A DNA stretch of 64,000 nt from Lentisalinibacter salinarum (GTDB lineage Bacteria; Pseudomonadota; Gammaproteobacteria; Steroidobacterales; Woeseiaceae). Position numbers and translations under genes: made by a program. Positions 50,775-59,787 of this stretch are shown piece by piece; the stretch's first letter is position 1, and each line of letters opens with the position of its first letter. The stretch spans positions 806,001 through 870,000 of the forward strand of contig NZ_JAPDRH010000002.1 in assembly GCF_040706555.1 (NCBI RefSeq), written 5' to 3'. Below the pieces are notes generated by a model, which had not been told where the DNA came from, did no database searches, and saw only the letters and a program-made list of their open reading frames with translations.

Positions 50775-51392
50775 GTGCGGGTCAAGGGAACGATCACGTC
50801 GTGGCACGATGACAAGGGATATGGCTTCATCAAACCAATCGATGGAAGTGCCGATGTCTTCGTGCATGTAACCGCTTTCCGTAACCTGAGCCGGCGGCCC
50901 GCAACTGGCACGATCGTTTCCTACGCGCTGAGCAAAGACAAACAGGGCAGGCCCCGCGCCACAAGCGCAACGCTAGCCGGCGACCGGCTTCCGGTCAGAA
51001 AGAGGCTGGAGACCAGCCGGCTGCTAATTGCGCTCGCACTCGGGTTTCTGGCTTTTGCGGGTGGCGCCGTCTTCACAACGGGCTTGCCATGGATCGTATC
51101 GACCGCCTATCTGGCTGCCAGCACTGCAAGCTATCTCGTCTATTGGCTGGACAAGGCGGCGGCTCGAGCGGGCGGGCGACGTGTCCCTGAGAGCACACTA
51201 CACCTGCTGGCGCTCGTCGGCGGATGGCCCGGCGCACTCTTGGCTCAGCAGCAATACCGGCACAAGACACGGAAGCCGGAATTCCGGATAGTCTTCTGGT
51301 TCACCGTCCTCGGGAACATCGCCGCGTTCGTCTACCTGATGACCCCGACGGGCAGCACGGCGTTGAGCGAGTTCATCGCGTCATTCGATTGA
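50775..51392 (+). CDS. Cold-shock domain / DUF1294 membrane protein
   Basis: 205 residues from a GTG start. Residues 1-65 are a cold-shock domain with RNP1 DKGYGFIKP and RNP2 DVFVHVTAF; after a linker, DUF1294 with three hydrophobic segments and YLVYWLDKAAARAGGRRVPES and WPGALLAQQQYRHKTRKPEF. The arrangement is well known. The codon use seems slightly less GC-rich than its neighbours. It overlaps the DUF1499 gene by 12 bases. Confidence 0.92.
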   Translation: MRVKGTITSWHDDKGYGFIKPIDGSADVFVHVTAFRNLSRRPATGTIVSYALSKDKQGRPRATSATLAGDRLPVRKRLETSRLLIALALGFLAFAGGAVFTTGLPWIVSTAYLAASTASYLVYWLDKAAARAGGRRVPESTLHLLALVGGWPGALLAQQQYRHKTRKPEFRIVFWFTVLGNIAAFVYLMTPTGSTALSEFIASFD

Positions 51393-51857
51393 GCTGAGCG
51401 CCGTTCGCAGCGCATCCAATCGCCGTCGATTCTTGCCGAGGTCGGAGTAGCCGAGCCGCGACGACGAACGCATGGCGATCACTCGCTCCTCCGGCCGCAG
51501 GTGGAAGACGACGTCGTCGACGAAGCGCAGGATCTTCGTGCGGGCCTCGGCACGCAGGTAGTTGTCGCGCTGATCGACGATGGTGTACGAGGAGTCGTTC
51601 TCCACGTAATCAACCAGCCGCTGCCAGGCATCGTCCGGGTCACCGTCGATCTTCAGCGGCTCTATATGATGAGTGCCGTCCGAGGGCTCGGCATCACTGG
51701 AGACGCAGTTCGGCGTGGACGGGCACGGCGGCAGCCGGCCGGCCTCGGTGAGTTCCAGTTCGGGTCCGGTCATGGTGGCACAGCCTGTCAGGATGAGAAT
51801 CGCGGCGGCAAGGGCCGCGGGATGCAGTCGGTGGCTCACGGGCGAATGATAGCCCAC
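51381..51857 (-). CDS. DUF1499 lipoprotein
   Basis: 158 residues. ILILTGCATM is a lipobox; PPCPSTPNCVSSDAEPSDGTHHIEPL with two Cys, LVDYVENDSSYTIVDQRDNYLRAEAR and FVDDVVFHLRPEERVIAMRSSSRLGYSDLG are typical of DUF1499, function unknown. GTG start at 51857 or 51839; no clear ribosome site. Upstream is a REP with irregular partial units. Confidence 0.9.
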   Translation of the reverse strand: MGYHSPVSHRLHPAALAAAILILTGCATMTGPELELTEAGRLPPCPSTPNCVSSDAEPSDGTHHIEPLKIDGDPDDAWQRLVDYVENDSSYTIVDQRDNYLRAEARTKILRFVDDVVFHLRPEERVIAMRSSSRLGYSDLGKNRRRLDALRTALSSIE

Positions 51858-51879
51858 GCTCGAAGAAGGAGCCTTTTCA

Positions 51880-51965
51880 GGAAGGGCTCTTTGTGGGAGG
51901 GGCTCTTTGTGGGAGGGGCTTTAGCCCCGATTCACTAATCAATCGGACCTGAAGGCCCTCCTGCA
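51880..51965. repeat. REP-like palindrome with degenerate tandem partial units
   Basis: Partial units around CTCTTTGTGGGAGGGG (two copies), then the palindrome with arms GGGGCTTTAGCCCCGA and TCGGACCTGAAGGCCCTCCT. Confidence 0.82.
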
Positions 51966-52571
51966 TCAGCGGCGCGTGATCGGGCGCGCGTAGTGCACCG
52001 TCTCCCCCTCGAAGCGCACGCAGCCCTGCTCTACCAGCGCCTCCACCAGCGCCTGCACCTCGGCGAAGTCGATTTCGCGGCCGAAATGGGAATGGACCAG
52101 GCGCATGAGCGTGCGGCGACGCCGGGGCCGGGCGAGGCCGCGGGAATGGAGATTGCGGATCACCTCCGCCACTCGCTCCTCCCGGGAGCTCGCTGTCGTG
52201 GCACCGAGGAACGGCAGCTCCGCCAGACTCCGCGCCCTGCGCACGGACATGCCCTCCGCTCGCAGCTGCGTGATGAAGGCATCGAGACCTTCGTCGGGCG
52301 AGACGACGTGCAGGTGTGCCTCCGGTTCCCGTTCGGCCATGCGGCCGAGGTAGCAGGCGATGTGGAGTTCGAGGGCGCGACGGCCGTCGCCGGTCACGGG
52401 CACGTAGGTCGCCCGCTCGCCCAGGGCCTGGACGGAAGAGACCAGGTCGAAAGGCAGACTCGCTTCCGGATCGCCCACGAAGAGAAAGACCCGCACAGGC
52501 TGGCCGTGCAGCGGCGCCAGATCGTCCGGCTGCACGTTCTCGTAATCGATGAGGATGCAATGTTTCCCCAT
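51966..52571 (-). CDS. NYN domain (PIN-like) RNase-type protein
   Basis: 201 residues. The fold opens with CILIDYENVQ (acidic Asp), then ALGERATYVPVTGDGRRALELHIACYLGRM and LHVVSPDEGLDAFITQLRAEG; four conserved acidic residues fit a NYN nuclease. The C-terminal third (RRRRTLMRLVHSHFGREIDF) is a basic winged-helix-like region. Probable RNA binding or cleavage. The start at 52571 opens the divergent gap toward the MFS gene. The stop is right after a REP. Confidence 0.85.
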   Translation of the reverse strand: MGKHCILIDYENVQPDDLAPLHGQPVRVFLFVGDPEASLPFDLVSSVQALGERATYVPVTGDGRRALELHIACYLGRMAEREPEAHLHVVSPDEGLDAFITQLRAEGMSVRRARSLAELPFLGATTASSREERVAEVIRNLHSRGLARPRRRRTLMRLVHSHFGREIDFAEVQALVEALVEQGCVRFEGETVHYARPITRR

Positions 52572-52650
52572 GCTGCCCCCTCGAGGCCGCCCTGCGGATG
52601 AGCTTAGCACCGCGGCGGCGTTCCGGCATTTCCCGGCCGCAAAAAACGGG

Positions 52651-52656
52651 TACACT
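52651..52656 (+). promoter_or_regulatory. Candidate -10 hexamer (TACACT) of the MFS gene
   Basis: It lies in GGGTACACTGCGGCG, similar to the elements at 35443 and 50739. It implies a leader of about 21 bases with GGGGAAG as ribosome site for the TTG at 52683. Confidence 0.45.
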
Positions 52657-52682
52657 GCGGCGTGCTCAGGCGGGGAAGCCTC

Positions 52683-53999
52683 TTGTCGAAGAAGAACATG
52701 CTCGATAGCCGCAGGGGTCGCCTGACCACCTTCGGCATCCTCTACATCTGCGAGGGCATCCCGCTCGGGTTCGCCGCCGTCGCCATCGCCACCTACATGC
52801 GCCGGGCAGGCCTGGACGTGGCCCAGGTCGGCGCCTTCGTCGCGTCGTTCTACCTGCCCTGGGCGTTCAAGTGGGCCTGGGCACCGCTGGTGGACCTGGT
52901 GACGCTGAATCGCTTCGGCGGGCGCAAGGCGTGGATCGTGCTGTGCCAGGTGCTGATGATCGTCACGCTGTACTTCGTCGCCCAGCTCGACTACACGCAG
53001 CACTTCGACCTGCTGATCACGATGGTGATCGTGCACAACGTGTTCGCCGCCACCTGCGACGTGGCCATCGATTCGCTGGCGGTAAGCAGCCTGCGCGAGG
53101 AGGAACGCGCCCAGGGCAACGGTTTCATGTTCGCCGGCGCCTACATCGGTCAGGGTCTCGGCGGCGGCGGCGCCATGTTCGTCGCGGGTCTGTACGGCTT
53201 CGATGTCTCCTTCCTCTACGTCGCCCTGCTGCTCTGCCTGGTGCTCACCTTCGTGGTCTTCTTCGTGCGGGATCCGGCCGCGGGTGCAGCGGTGGCGGCG
53301 CGGCTGCACGGCGTATGGCAGGCGTTTCGCGATTCCGTGACGGGTTTCGCGCGGGAACTCGGCATCGGGCTCTTCCGCTCCGGCAAGGGCCCGCTGATCG
53401 GCGTGGTCTTCGCGCTGACGCCGATCGGCGCCATGGCGCTCTCCGGCGCGGCGTCCACCGCGCTGCAGGTGGACCTCGGCATGAGCGACAGCCAGATCGG
53501 GACGCTGAACATCTACGCCATGATCACCTCGGGCGCCGGCTGCGTGGTGGGCGGATGGCTCGCCGACCAACTCGGCAAGCGCAGGATGCTGGCGCTGTTC
53601 TACGCGCTGACCACGCTGCCCACGCTCTGGCTCGCCGTGGCCCTCGGCGGCGGCGCCGGCGTCGAAGGCGTCACCATCAACCAGTACTTCGCCGTGGCCA
53701 TCGCCTTCTATCTCTGCATGGGCCTGCATTACGGCGTGGGCGCGGCCATCTTCATGGGCCTCACCAACCCGGCCGTCGCCGCCACGCAGTTCACGGGCTT
53801 CATGGCGCTGCAGAACCTGACCATCTCCTACTCGAATGCGTGGCAGGGCGTAGCGGTGGATGCGTGGGGCTACAGTGCGATGTTCTACCTGGATGCGGCG
53901 CTGGTCGCCGTGCCGATCCTGCTGATCCCGTTCCTGACCGACCGCCAGCCGCAGGAAGCGCCGCCGTCGCCGGCCCGGCCACTCCCGGAGGCCAGCTAA
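52683..53999 (+). CDS. MFS transporter, AmpG-like
   Basis: 438 residues with 12 hydrophobic segments. LYICEGIPLGFAAVAIATYMRRAGLDVAQVG and PWAFKWAWAPLVD at helices 1-2, and HNVFAATCDVAIDSLAVSSL at helix 4, are typical of the AmpG/muropeptide or acetyl-CoA transporter group. The TTG at 52683 was chosen from its ribosome site; GTG at 52662 and ATG at 52698 are alternatives. Divergent from the NYN gene. Confidence 0.9.
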   Translation: MSKKNMLDSRRGRLTTFGILYICEGIPLGFAAVAIATYMRRAGLDVAQVGAFVASFYLPWAFKWAWAPLVDLVTLNRFGGRKAWIVLCQVLMIVTLYFVAQLDYTQHFDLLITMVIVHNVFAATCDVAIDSLAVSSLREEERAQGNGFMFAGAYIGQGLGGGGAMFVAGLYGFDVSFLYVALLLCLVLTFVVFFVRDPAAGAAVAARLHGVWQAFRDSVTGFARELGIGLFRSGKGPLIGVVFALTPIGAMALSGAASTALQVDLGMSDSQIGTLNIYAMITSGAGCVVGGWLADQLGKRRMLALFYALTTLPTLWLAVALGGGAGVEGVTINQYFAVAIAFYLCMGLHYGVGAAIFMGLTNPAVAATQFTGFMALQNLTISYSNAWQGVAVDAWGYSAMFYLDAALVAVPILLIPFLTDRQPQEAPPSPARPLPEAS

Positions 54000-54000
54000 C

Positions 54001-54023
54001 GTAGGAGGGGCTTCAGCCCCGAT
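54001..54023. repeat. Half REP-like unit
   Basis: GTAGGAGGGGCTTCAGCCCC between converging MFS and GNAT genes. Confidence 0.85.
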
Positions 54024-54030
54024 GCCTCAC

Positions 54031-54534
54031 TCAAAGATCGAGCTCCATCCTGATCAGCACGCCCTCCCCGTCCCAGAGTTCTTCGCGGCTCTCGGACACG
54101 AGGCGGAAACCGAGCGAATCGTATAGCCGCCGCGAGGCCTCCAGCCCGTCGGTGGTCTGCAGGAAAACGCGCCGCATGCCCTGCCGCCGGCAGTAGTCGA
54201 GGGCCTGCTCGACCAGCCGCCGGCCGAGCCCCGCGCCGCGGACTTCCGGCCGCGCGAGCACCCATCGCAGCTGCCCGGCATCCTCTCCCCGACGGGCGAT
54301 GGCGCAGCAGCCGACGAGCTGAGCGCCCTGCTCGGCCAGCCAGACCCTGCCCCGGGCTGCGTTGTCCAGCACGAATTCGGCGATGGTCCTGGCCACGAAG
54401 GCCTCGAAGCGCAGCCCGTAACCCTCCGCCTCGCGTTCGTAGATCTCGCCGTGCAGCGCCACGATGCGGCCAAGGTCGCCGCAGCGAAGATCGGTGCGGA
54501 TCGCTATACCGTCTGCTGCCTGGTCGTCAGACAT
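54031..54534 (-). CDS. GNAT N-acetyltransferase
   Basis: 167 residues. RTDLRCGDLGRIVALHGEIY, VLARPEVRGAGLGRRLVEQAL (acetyl-CoA loop RGAGLG) and EASRRLYDSLGFRLV match the GNAT fold, of the MarR-associated or phosphinothricin-type group. Its substrate is unknown. It is divergent from the TonB receptor. An AT-rich stretch (54541-54600) separates them. Confidence 0.92.
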   Translation of the reverse strand: MSDDQAADGIAIRTDLRCGDLGRIVALHGEIYEREAEGYGLRFEAFVARTIAEFVLDNAARGRVWLAEQGAQLVGCCAIARRGEDAGQLRWVLARPEVRGAGLGRRLVEQALDYCRRQGMRRVFLQTTDGLEASRRLYDSLGFRLVSESREELWDGEGVLIRMELDL

Positions 54535-54593
54535 GGTCGCGTGATGCTTTATTACAACAGGAAAAAGTAGTGGGCTTTAACAATATACCCTGC

Positions 54594-54599
54594 TAGATT
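54594..54599 (+). promoter_or_regulatory. Candidate -10 hexamer (TAGATT) of the TonB receptor gene
   Basis: It lies in CTGCTAGATTGCAG, which can form a 4-base hairpin, in an AT-rich gap. Leader of about 25 bases with GGGGGAGA before the ATG. Confidence 0.4.
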
Positions 54600-54630
54600 G
54601 CAGGTACACGACTTATCGGGGGAGAAAGTC

Positions 54631-57030
54631 ATGAAATGTTGCGTATACGCTACGGTTGGTGGCCGGCATCTGCTGGCCGGTTTCGTCGCCCTGACGCTTC
54701 TGTCGGGTGGCGCCGCACAGGCCCAGCAGGAAACCATCGAAGAGGTCGTCGTCACGGCGACGAAGCGTGAGTCACGCATCCAGGACGTACCGTTCTCCAT
54801 CAACGTGCAGACGCAGGAGGATATCCGGCGGCTCGGTGCGACCGATCTCGAGGAACTCTCTCGCAGCATCGCGGGCCTGGCCATCCAGAATCTCGGCCCC
54901 GGCCAGAGCCAGGTAGCCATCCGCGGCGTGTCCGCCGGCCAGATCGTCCGCGACCAGCCGGGCGTGAAGGAACAGGTCGGGGTCTATCTCGACGAATCGG
55001 TCATTTCGCTGTCGCTGTTCACACCGGATTTCGACCTGTATGACCTCAACCGTGTGGAAACGCTGCGCGGCCCCCAGGGTACGCTGTTCGGTTCCGGGTC
55101 CATCGGCGGCACCATCCGCTACATCACGAACCAGCCGCAGCTCGACCAGTTCGAGGGCTCGGTGGAGGCGGAGCTGAATACCGTAACGGACGGCGAGGTG
55201 GGCGGTCATCTGAAGGGCATGATCAACGCACCCTTCGCCGACGGCCGGGCCGCAATTCGCGCCGTCGGCTACACCACCCAGTACGGCGGCTTCATCGACG
55301 CCCTGCGCGAAGGCGGCGGCGTCGACGAGGACGTGAACAGCGGCTCGCGCAACGGCGCCAGGGTCGCACTCACCTTCACACCCACCGACAACCTCACGAT
55401 CACGCCCCGGGTGGTCTACCAGGAGATCGAGACCGACGGCTTCAACCGCCAGGAGGTCTACAACCTGTTCGCCAACCCGTACACCACCACCCGCCCGGCG
55501 ATTCAGCTCGGCGAGCGGGAGCAGTATCTGTTGCTGAGGGAAGAGTTCTCCGACGAAACACTGCTGTCGGACCTCGTGGTCGAGGCGACTGTGGGCGACT
55601 ATGCAGTCACTTACGTGGGCAGCATCATGGACCGCGACATCCTGGTGAGCCGGGATGCGAGCGCACTGACCGGCAGCGTCTCGGTGGATCTGGGCTATCC
55701 GGACGAGGCGGTCACCCTGCCGTCGAATCTCCGCGATACGACAGACCTCAAACAGACGACGCACGAGCTGCGCGTAACCTCCGTCGCACCGGGGCCGCTG
55801 CAATGGGTACTCGGCGCGTTCATCTCGGATACCGAGCGCGAGTACATGCAGCGCCTGCCGACGCCGGGCTATGCCGATTTCACCGATGCCACGCTCGGCG
55901 CCGGAACGTCCGCGGCCGTCGCCAACGGGTTCCCGAATCTGGACTCGCCGTTCAACTCCGACCTGTTCTACGACATCCAGCAGACGGCAATCTTCGGCGA
56001 GGCATCGTATGACGTCACGGATCGCCTGAACATCACCGCCGGCGGGCGCTGGTACGACTTCGACGAGGACCGCACCATCAGCACCGGCGGCCTGTTCGCG
56101 GCGGGTGATTCCAACGTCCAGGACCAGACTTCCTCGGACGGTTTCACGCCCCGCTTCCTCGCCAGCTTCGACGTCAGCGAGAACTTGACCATCAACGCAC
56201 AGGCCGCCCAGGGCTTCCGCCTCGGCGGCGTCAATGACCCGCTGAACGTCACGCTCTGTTCCGACGAGGACGAACTGATATTCGGCGCATTCCAGGACTA
56301 CGACGACGAGACCCTCTGGAACTACGAGATCGGTCTGAAGTCGCGTTTCGACAACGGCATCACGTTCAACGCGGCGGCGTTCTACGCCGATATCGAGGAC
56401 CTGCAGGTGACGCTGGACGCCGGGTCCTGCTCCTCTCGCATCTCGTTCAACGTGCCGGAGGCCGAAAGCACCGGCGTGGAGTTCGAACTCGGCGGCATGC
56501 TGACGGAGGCGCTTGAGTTCTCGCTCATCGGCTCCGTCATCAACTCGGAGTTCAAGTCGACGGTCACGGACGCCACCGGCTCGGTGCTGGGCGGCGTCCA
56601 GGACGGGAACCGGCTCGCCTCCGTACCCGAGCTCCAGCTCGCCGCCACCGGCACCTACTACTTCCCGCTGAACTTCGGCGGCAACCAGTCGGATGCCTAC
56701 GTCTCGGCCACCGTCCAGCACGTGGGGGATCGGTTCACCCAGCCGGGCGACCAGGTTCCGGGCGCCGGCGAGTTCGTCTCCGGCCTGCCCTTCGGCGGCG
56801 CGACCGGTAACGAGGTGACGAGCGTCGATCTGGAGCTCGATGCCTACACGATCGTGAATCTGCGTGCCGGCATCCTTAAAGAGACCTGGGACGCGGTCCT
56901 CTACATCGATAACCTGACGGACGAGAACGCGGACCTGTCCTTCGACCGGGAACGCGGCGGCCGCGCGCGGCTCGCATTCCGCACCAATTACCCGCGCACG
57001 GTGGGCGTGACCGTCCGCATGCGCTTCTGA
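54631..57030 (+). CDS. TonB-dependent outer-membrane receptor
   Basis: 799 residues with a signal peptide and a TonB box (EEVVVTATKRES). The plug has RGVSAGQ, LYDLNRVETLRGPQGTLFGSGSIGGTIRYIT; the 22-strand barrel ends NYPRTVGVTVRMRF with a C-terminal Phe. It belongs to the large family of TonB receptors of marine gammaproteobacteria for carbohydrates, steroids or siderophores, without characteristic neighbours. The start at 54631 has GGGGGAGA 6 bases upstream. Confidence 0.95.
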   Translation: MKCCVYATVGGRHLLAGFVALTLLSGGAAQAQQETIEEVVVTATKRESRIQDVPFSINVQTQEDIRRLGATDLEELSRSIAGLAIQNLGPGQSQVAIRGVSAGQIVRDQPGVKEQVGVYLDESVISLSLFTPDFDLYDLNRVETLRGPQGTLFGSGSIGGTIRYITNQPQLDQFEGSVEAELNTVTDGEVGGHLKGMINAPFADGRAAIRAVGYTTQYGGFIDALREGGGVDEDVNSGSRNGARVALTFTPTDNLTITPRVVYQEIETDGFNRQEVYNLFANPYTTTRPAIQLGEREQYLLLREEFSDETLLSDLVVEATVGDYAVTYVGSIMDRDILVSRDASALTGSVSVDLGYPDEAVTLPSNLRDTTDLKQTTHELRVTSVAPGPLQWVLGAFISDTEREYMQRLPTPGYADFTDATLGAGTSAAVANGFPNLDSPFNSDLFYDIQQTAIFGEASYDVTDRLNITAGGRWYDFDEDRTISTGGLFAAGDSNVQDQTSSDGFTPRFLASFDVSENLTINAQAAQGFRLGGVNDPLNVTLCSDEDELIFGAFQDYDDETLWNYEIGLKSRFDNGITFNAAAFYADIEDLQVTLDAGSCSSRISFNVPEAESTGVEFELGGMLTEALEFSLIGSVINSEFKSTVTDATGSVLGGVQDGNRLASVPELQLAATGTYYFPLNFGGNQSDAYVSATVQHVGDRFTQPGDQVPGAGEFVSGLPFGGATGNEVTSVDLELDAYTIVNLRAGILKETWDAVLYIDNLTDENADLSFDRERGGRARLAFRTNYPRTVGVTVRMRF

Positions 57031-57041
57031 GATCCGGAGCA

Positions 57042-57124
57042 TGTAGGAGGGCCTTCAGGCCCGATTGATCAATGTATCGGGGCTAAAGCCCCTCCTACAG
57101 GCCCCTCCTACAGGCCCTCCTACA
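57042..57124. repeat. REP-like array, four half units
   Basis: TGTAGGAGGGCCTTCAGG, GGGGCTAAAGCCCCTCC, then partial units of CCTCCTACAG. The TAG of the leftward metallophosphoesterase lies in the last unit. Confidence 0.88.
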
Positions 57125-58070
57125 TGCGATCGACGGACACGAAGCGCTCGCGGCTGAGTTCCACATCCCCGTCGTCCCAGCGGTAGGCCACCAGCTTGCC
57201 GCCTTCCTTCGCCACGCTGTAGTCCAGGCAGGCGATGTTTGGCGCCAGCGGTGCGGGCTCGCCCTCCAGCCAGTAGTGGCCCACGAAGCAGGGCGGGTCG
57301 TCGTGGGAGTACTCGACGAGGTGGTCGCCCTCGATGGGGTCGTCCGGGATGTGGGTCTCGACGGATTCCGGCCCGAAGTGCGCCTCCCGGTAGGTCGTGG
57401 CGTGCGAGTCCCACCAGCGCACGCGGATGCGGTGGCGTTGATTGCCGCCCTTGTCGCGCACCGACTTGCCGTCCGGCAGGTCGATCTCCTTGCCCTTCAG
57501 CAGCGAGTCGATGGCCTCGTGCTGCCAGGTGCCCGGCTCGCTGCCGGCCACCAGGAACGCCTCTGTGAGATGCTGCCCGCCCACCTCCGCGCGCACCTCC
57601 GAGAGCAGGTGCGGGTCCCAGCAGGCATGAATCACCCTGAGTGCGCCGAGGTCCAGCCACATCGGCAACGTGCGGAACCAGTCGAGCGTCTCGCGCATCT
57701 CGTCCTCGCGGCCTTCGTAGGCGCTGATGAAGGCGTCGTGCTGGTCCCGGTTCTTTTTCGACCAGGGCCGCAACGGCTCGCCGGTGTCCGGGTGCGGCGT
57801 GTGGAAACCCAGCGCGTTGAACTCGTGGTTGCCCATGACCGCCAGCGCCGCACCCGAGTCGATCATCGGCCGTACCACGTCGATGACCGCCCGCTGATGG
57901 GGTCCGCGGTCGATGAAGTCGCCGAGGAAGATGACCTCGCGGGTGGGGTGCCGCCAGACACCGTCCTGCTCGGTGTAGTCGAGCTTCTCCAGCAGTCGGA
58001 CCAGGGGATCGGCGTAGCCGTGGATGTCGCCGATGAGATCGTAGCCCTGTGGCGGATGGGGGTGGGTCAT
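57120..58070 (-). CDS. PPP-family metallophosphoesterase
   Basis: 316 residues. Metal motifs: IGDIHGYADPL, FLGDFIDRGPHQ, VMGNHEFNALG and a later His pair in RVIHACWD and CFVGHYW. This is a PPP-type serine/threonine phosphatase or Ap4A hydrolase-like fold (ApaH/PrpE relatives). The presumed TAGAAT is 6 bases before the ATG, so the mRNA may be leaderless. Stop codon in REP. Confidence 0.9.
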   Translation of the reverse strand: MTHPHPPQGYDLIGDIHGYADPLVRLLEKLDYTEQDGVWRHPTREVIFLGDFIDRGPHQRAVIDVVRPMIDSGAALAVMGNHEFNALGFHTPHPDTGEPLRPWSKKNRDQHDAFISAYEGREDEMRETLDWFRTLPMWLDLGALRVIHACWDPHLLSEVRAEVGGQHLTEAFLVAGSEPGTWQHEAIDSLLKGKEIDLPDGKSVRDKGGNQRHRIRVRWWDSHATTYREAHFGPESVETHIPDDPIEGDHLVEYSHDDPPCFVGHYWLEGEPAPLAPNIACLDYSVAKEGGKLVAYRWDDGDVELSRERFVSVDRM

Positions 58071-58083
58071 GAGGATATTCTAA

Positions 58084-58144
58084 TGTAGGAGGGCCTTCAG
58101 GCCCGATTCCGAATCGCTAATCGGGCCGGAAGGCCCTCCTACAT
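58084..58144. repeat. REP-like palindrome in front of a hypothetical gene
   Basis: TGTAGGAGGGCCTTCAGG and CCGGAAGGCCCTCCTACA. The final ATGG supplies a possible start codon. Confidence 0.88.
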
Positions 58145-58217
58145 GGCATTCGGGCGATTTGACAGGCACCGCCCGCAGGCGGATAAAGGACGCTCACCCG
58201 CCGGACAGGTGATCGCC

Positions 58218-59315
58218 TTGAACGGTATCTCGGCGCGGCATCGCGGGACTCTCGCTCCCGCGCAAATTCCAGCGGCAGCACTGCTGCTGGCGACGATGCT
58301 CGTGTCCGGTACCGCGCCCCGCGCCGAATCCATCCAGCCCGGCTTCTTCTACCACGACCCCTCCGGCATCCGGCTGACCGAGGCGCGGTCCGGCGCCGCA
58401 TGCGTCGAGGACGAGAAGCCGACCGGCGTCTGCGAAACGGCACACAAGATCCTGATCACCGGCGAGGAGACCTGCGACTACCCGCCGGACAAGCGCTACC
58501 CGTGTACCTGGTTCGGCTACGAGTTCGATTATCAGGATGCGACGCCCGGCACCGATATCGAATGCACGGTGAGCCGCACCGATCCGCGCGGCCGGCGCAC
58601 GACCGGCGAGTATAGCCATCGACTGGCGGACGCCAGTGGCCACATCTTCAAGGCGGACTTCCGGACCTATGCGCCGGTCGAGGAACGGGTGATCCTCGCG
58701 GAGGTACACCAGTGCGCCTATCAGGGCGAACTCGTCTCCACCGTGGAGTTCCTCATCTACTACGAGCCGGGCACCGGGATCGCCGCCGCGGATGCAGCCG
58801 GAGATGACGACCCGCTCTTCGCCGAAACCCCGAACGCGTGTTCCGATCCCTACCTGACGGAACGCACGGCCGAAGGCCTGCTGAATGCCCCGGCCGTGCG
58901 CAAGCATGCAGCCTCCGAGCACATCCCGACTTTCTGGAGCCAGTGCCTGTACGGGGGCACCGGCGGCGGGCGCGGCAGCGTCGGCTACGCCTTCAAGTTC
59001 ATGCTGTCGGACATGTTCGATGTGGACAAGGTCGAGCGCCGGCAGATCATCTTCAATGCCACCTTCGCCCAGGGCAATGCGCCGCTGAAGGAGGTACGCG
59101 AGGACCTCGGCGACCTCGCCTTCGTCTTCGAGGAAGGCAACCGCAGCACGCTGTTCGTGATCACGGGCATCAAGGGTCCGAAGGACGGCGCCAACCGCTC
59201 CACCGAGTTCACTGCGAACTACTACATCGAGCACCCCGAGATCGGCCACGAGGACCGCATCGCGAAACTCGTCGAGCAGGCCGAGCGTCACTTGCGGGAG
59301 TGGGGGGTCGACTGA
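58218..59315 (+). CDS. Secreted Cys-containing protein of unknown function
   Basis: 365 residues from a TTG with AGGTGA 5 bases upstream. An alternative ATG at 58143 lies in the REP and adds 25 residues with no ribosome site. A hydrophobic segment (IPAAALLLATMLVSG) precedes a mature protein with SIQPGFFYHDPSGIRLTE, paired Cys (ACVEDEKPTGVCE, CDYPPDKRYPC) and a C-terminal charged region. No known domain seen. It could be an outer-membrane or periplasmic protein with disulfides. Confidence 0.7.
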   Translation: MNGISARHRGTLAPAQIPAAALLLATMLVSGTAPRAESIQPGFFYHDPSGIRLTEARSGAACVEDEKPTGVCETAHKILITGEETCDYPPDKRYPCTWFGYEFDYQDATPGTDIECTVSRTDPRGRRTTGEYSHRLADASGHIFKADFRTYAPVEERVILAEVHQCAYQGELVSTVEFLIYYEPGTGIAAADAAGDDDPLFAETPNACSDPYLTERTAEGLLNAPAVRKHAASEHIPTFWSQCLYGGTGGGRGSVGYAFKFMLSDMFDVDKVERRQIIFNATFAQGNAPLKEVREDLGDLAFVFEEGNRSTLFVITGIKGPKDGANRSTEFTANYYIEHPEIGHEDRIAKLVEQAERHLREWGVD

Positions 59316-59320
59316 GACCG

Positions 59321-59340
59321 AGCCGGCTGCGCCGCCGGCT
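59321..59340. repeat. Hairpin between converging genes
   Basis: AGCCGGC, 6 bases, GCCGGCT. Possible bidirectional terminator without T-run. Confidence 0.5.
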
Positions 59341-59787
59341 TCAGTCCGTCCGGTGGTGCCGGGTCAGCAAACGATCCAGGTGATTCGCGAATTCCTGCTT
59401 GTCACGCTGGCTGAACGCCGCAGGACCCCCGCCCGTCTCCACGCCGCTCGAGCGCATCGTGTCCATGAAGTCGCGCATATTGAGCCGCGCGCCGATGTTC
59501 GCTTTGGTGTGCAGCTCGCCGCGGGGACTCAGCGCATGGGCCTCTTTCGCGATCACCTCGGCCGCCAGCGGTATGTCGCTGGTGATGACGAGATCGCCGG
59601 GCTGCACCCGTTTCACGATCTCGTTGTCCGCCACGTCGAATCCGCGGGAGACCTGCAGCGCGTTGACGTTGGCAAGCCGTGGCGTCGCCACCGGCTGATT
59701 CGCCACCAGCGTGACCTCGACCCCGGTGCGCTTCGCGGCACGGAACAAAATCTCCCGCACCACGACGGGACAGGCGTCGGCATCCAC
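59341..59787 (-). CDS. yaiI: YaiI/YqxD family (DUF188) PIN-like protein
   Basis: 148 residues. VDADACPVVVREILFRAAKRTG and GDLVITSDIPLAAEVIAKEAHAL with LHTKANIGARLNMRDFMDTMR are diagnostic of YaiI (PIN-like, acidic residues). Family members begin M-K-I-W-V-D-A-D-A-C-P. Here the codons read GTA-AAG-ATC-TGG-GTG-GAT with TGA two codons before GTA, so the usual start codon is GTA and not a standard start; the GTG is the first legal start, losing four residues. Confidence 0.88.
   Translation of the reverse strand: MDADACPVVVREILFRAAKRTGVEVTLVANQPVATPRLANVNALQVSRGFDVADNEIVKRVQPGDLVITSDIPLAAEVIAKEAHALSPRGELHTKANIGARLNMRDFMDTMRSSGVETGGGPAAFSQRDKQEFANHLDRLLTRHHRTD

Noticed and set aside
54772..57042. 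Leftward frame of 756 codons opposite the TonB receptor
   Set aside because: Antisense to a complete receptor; composition of a shadow.
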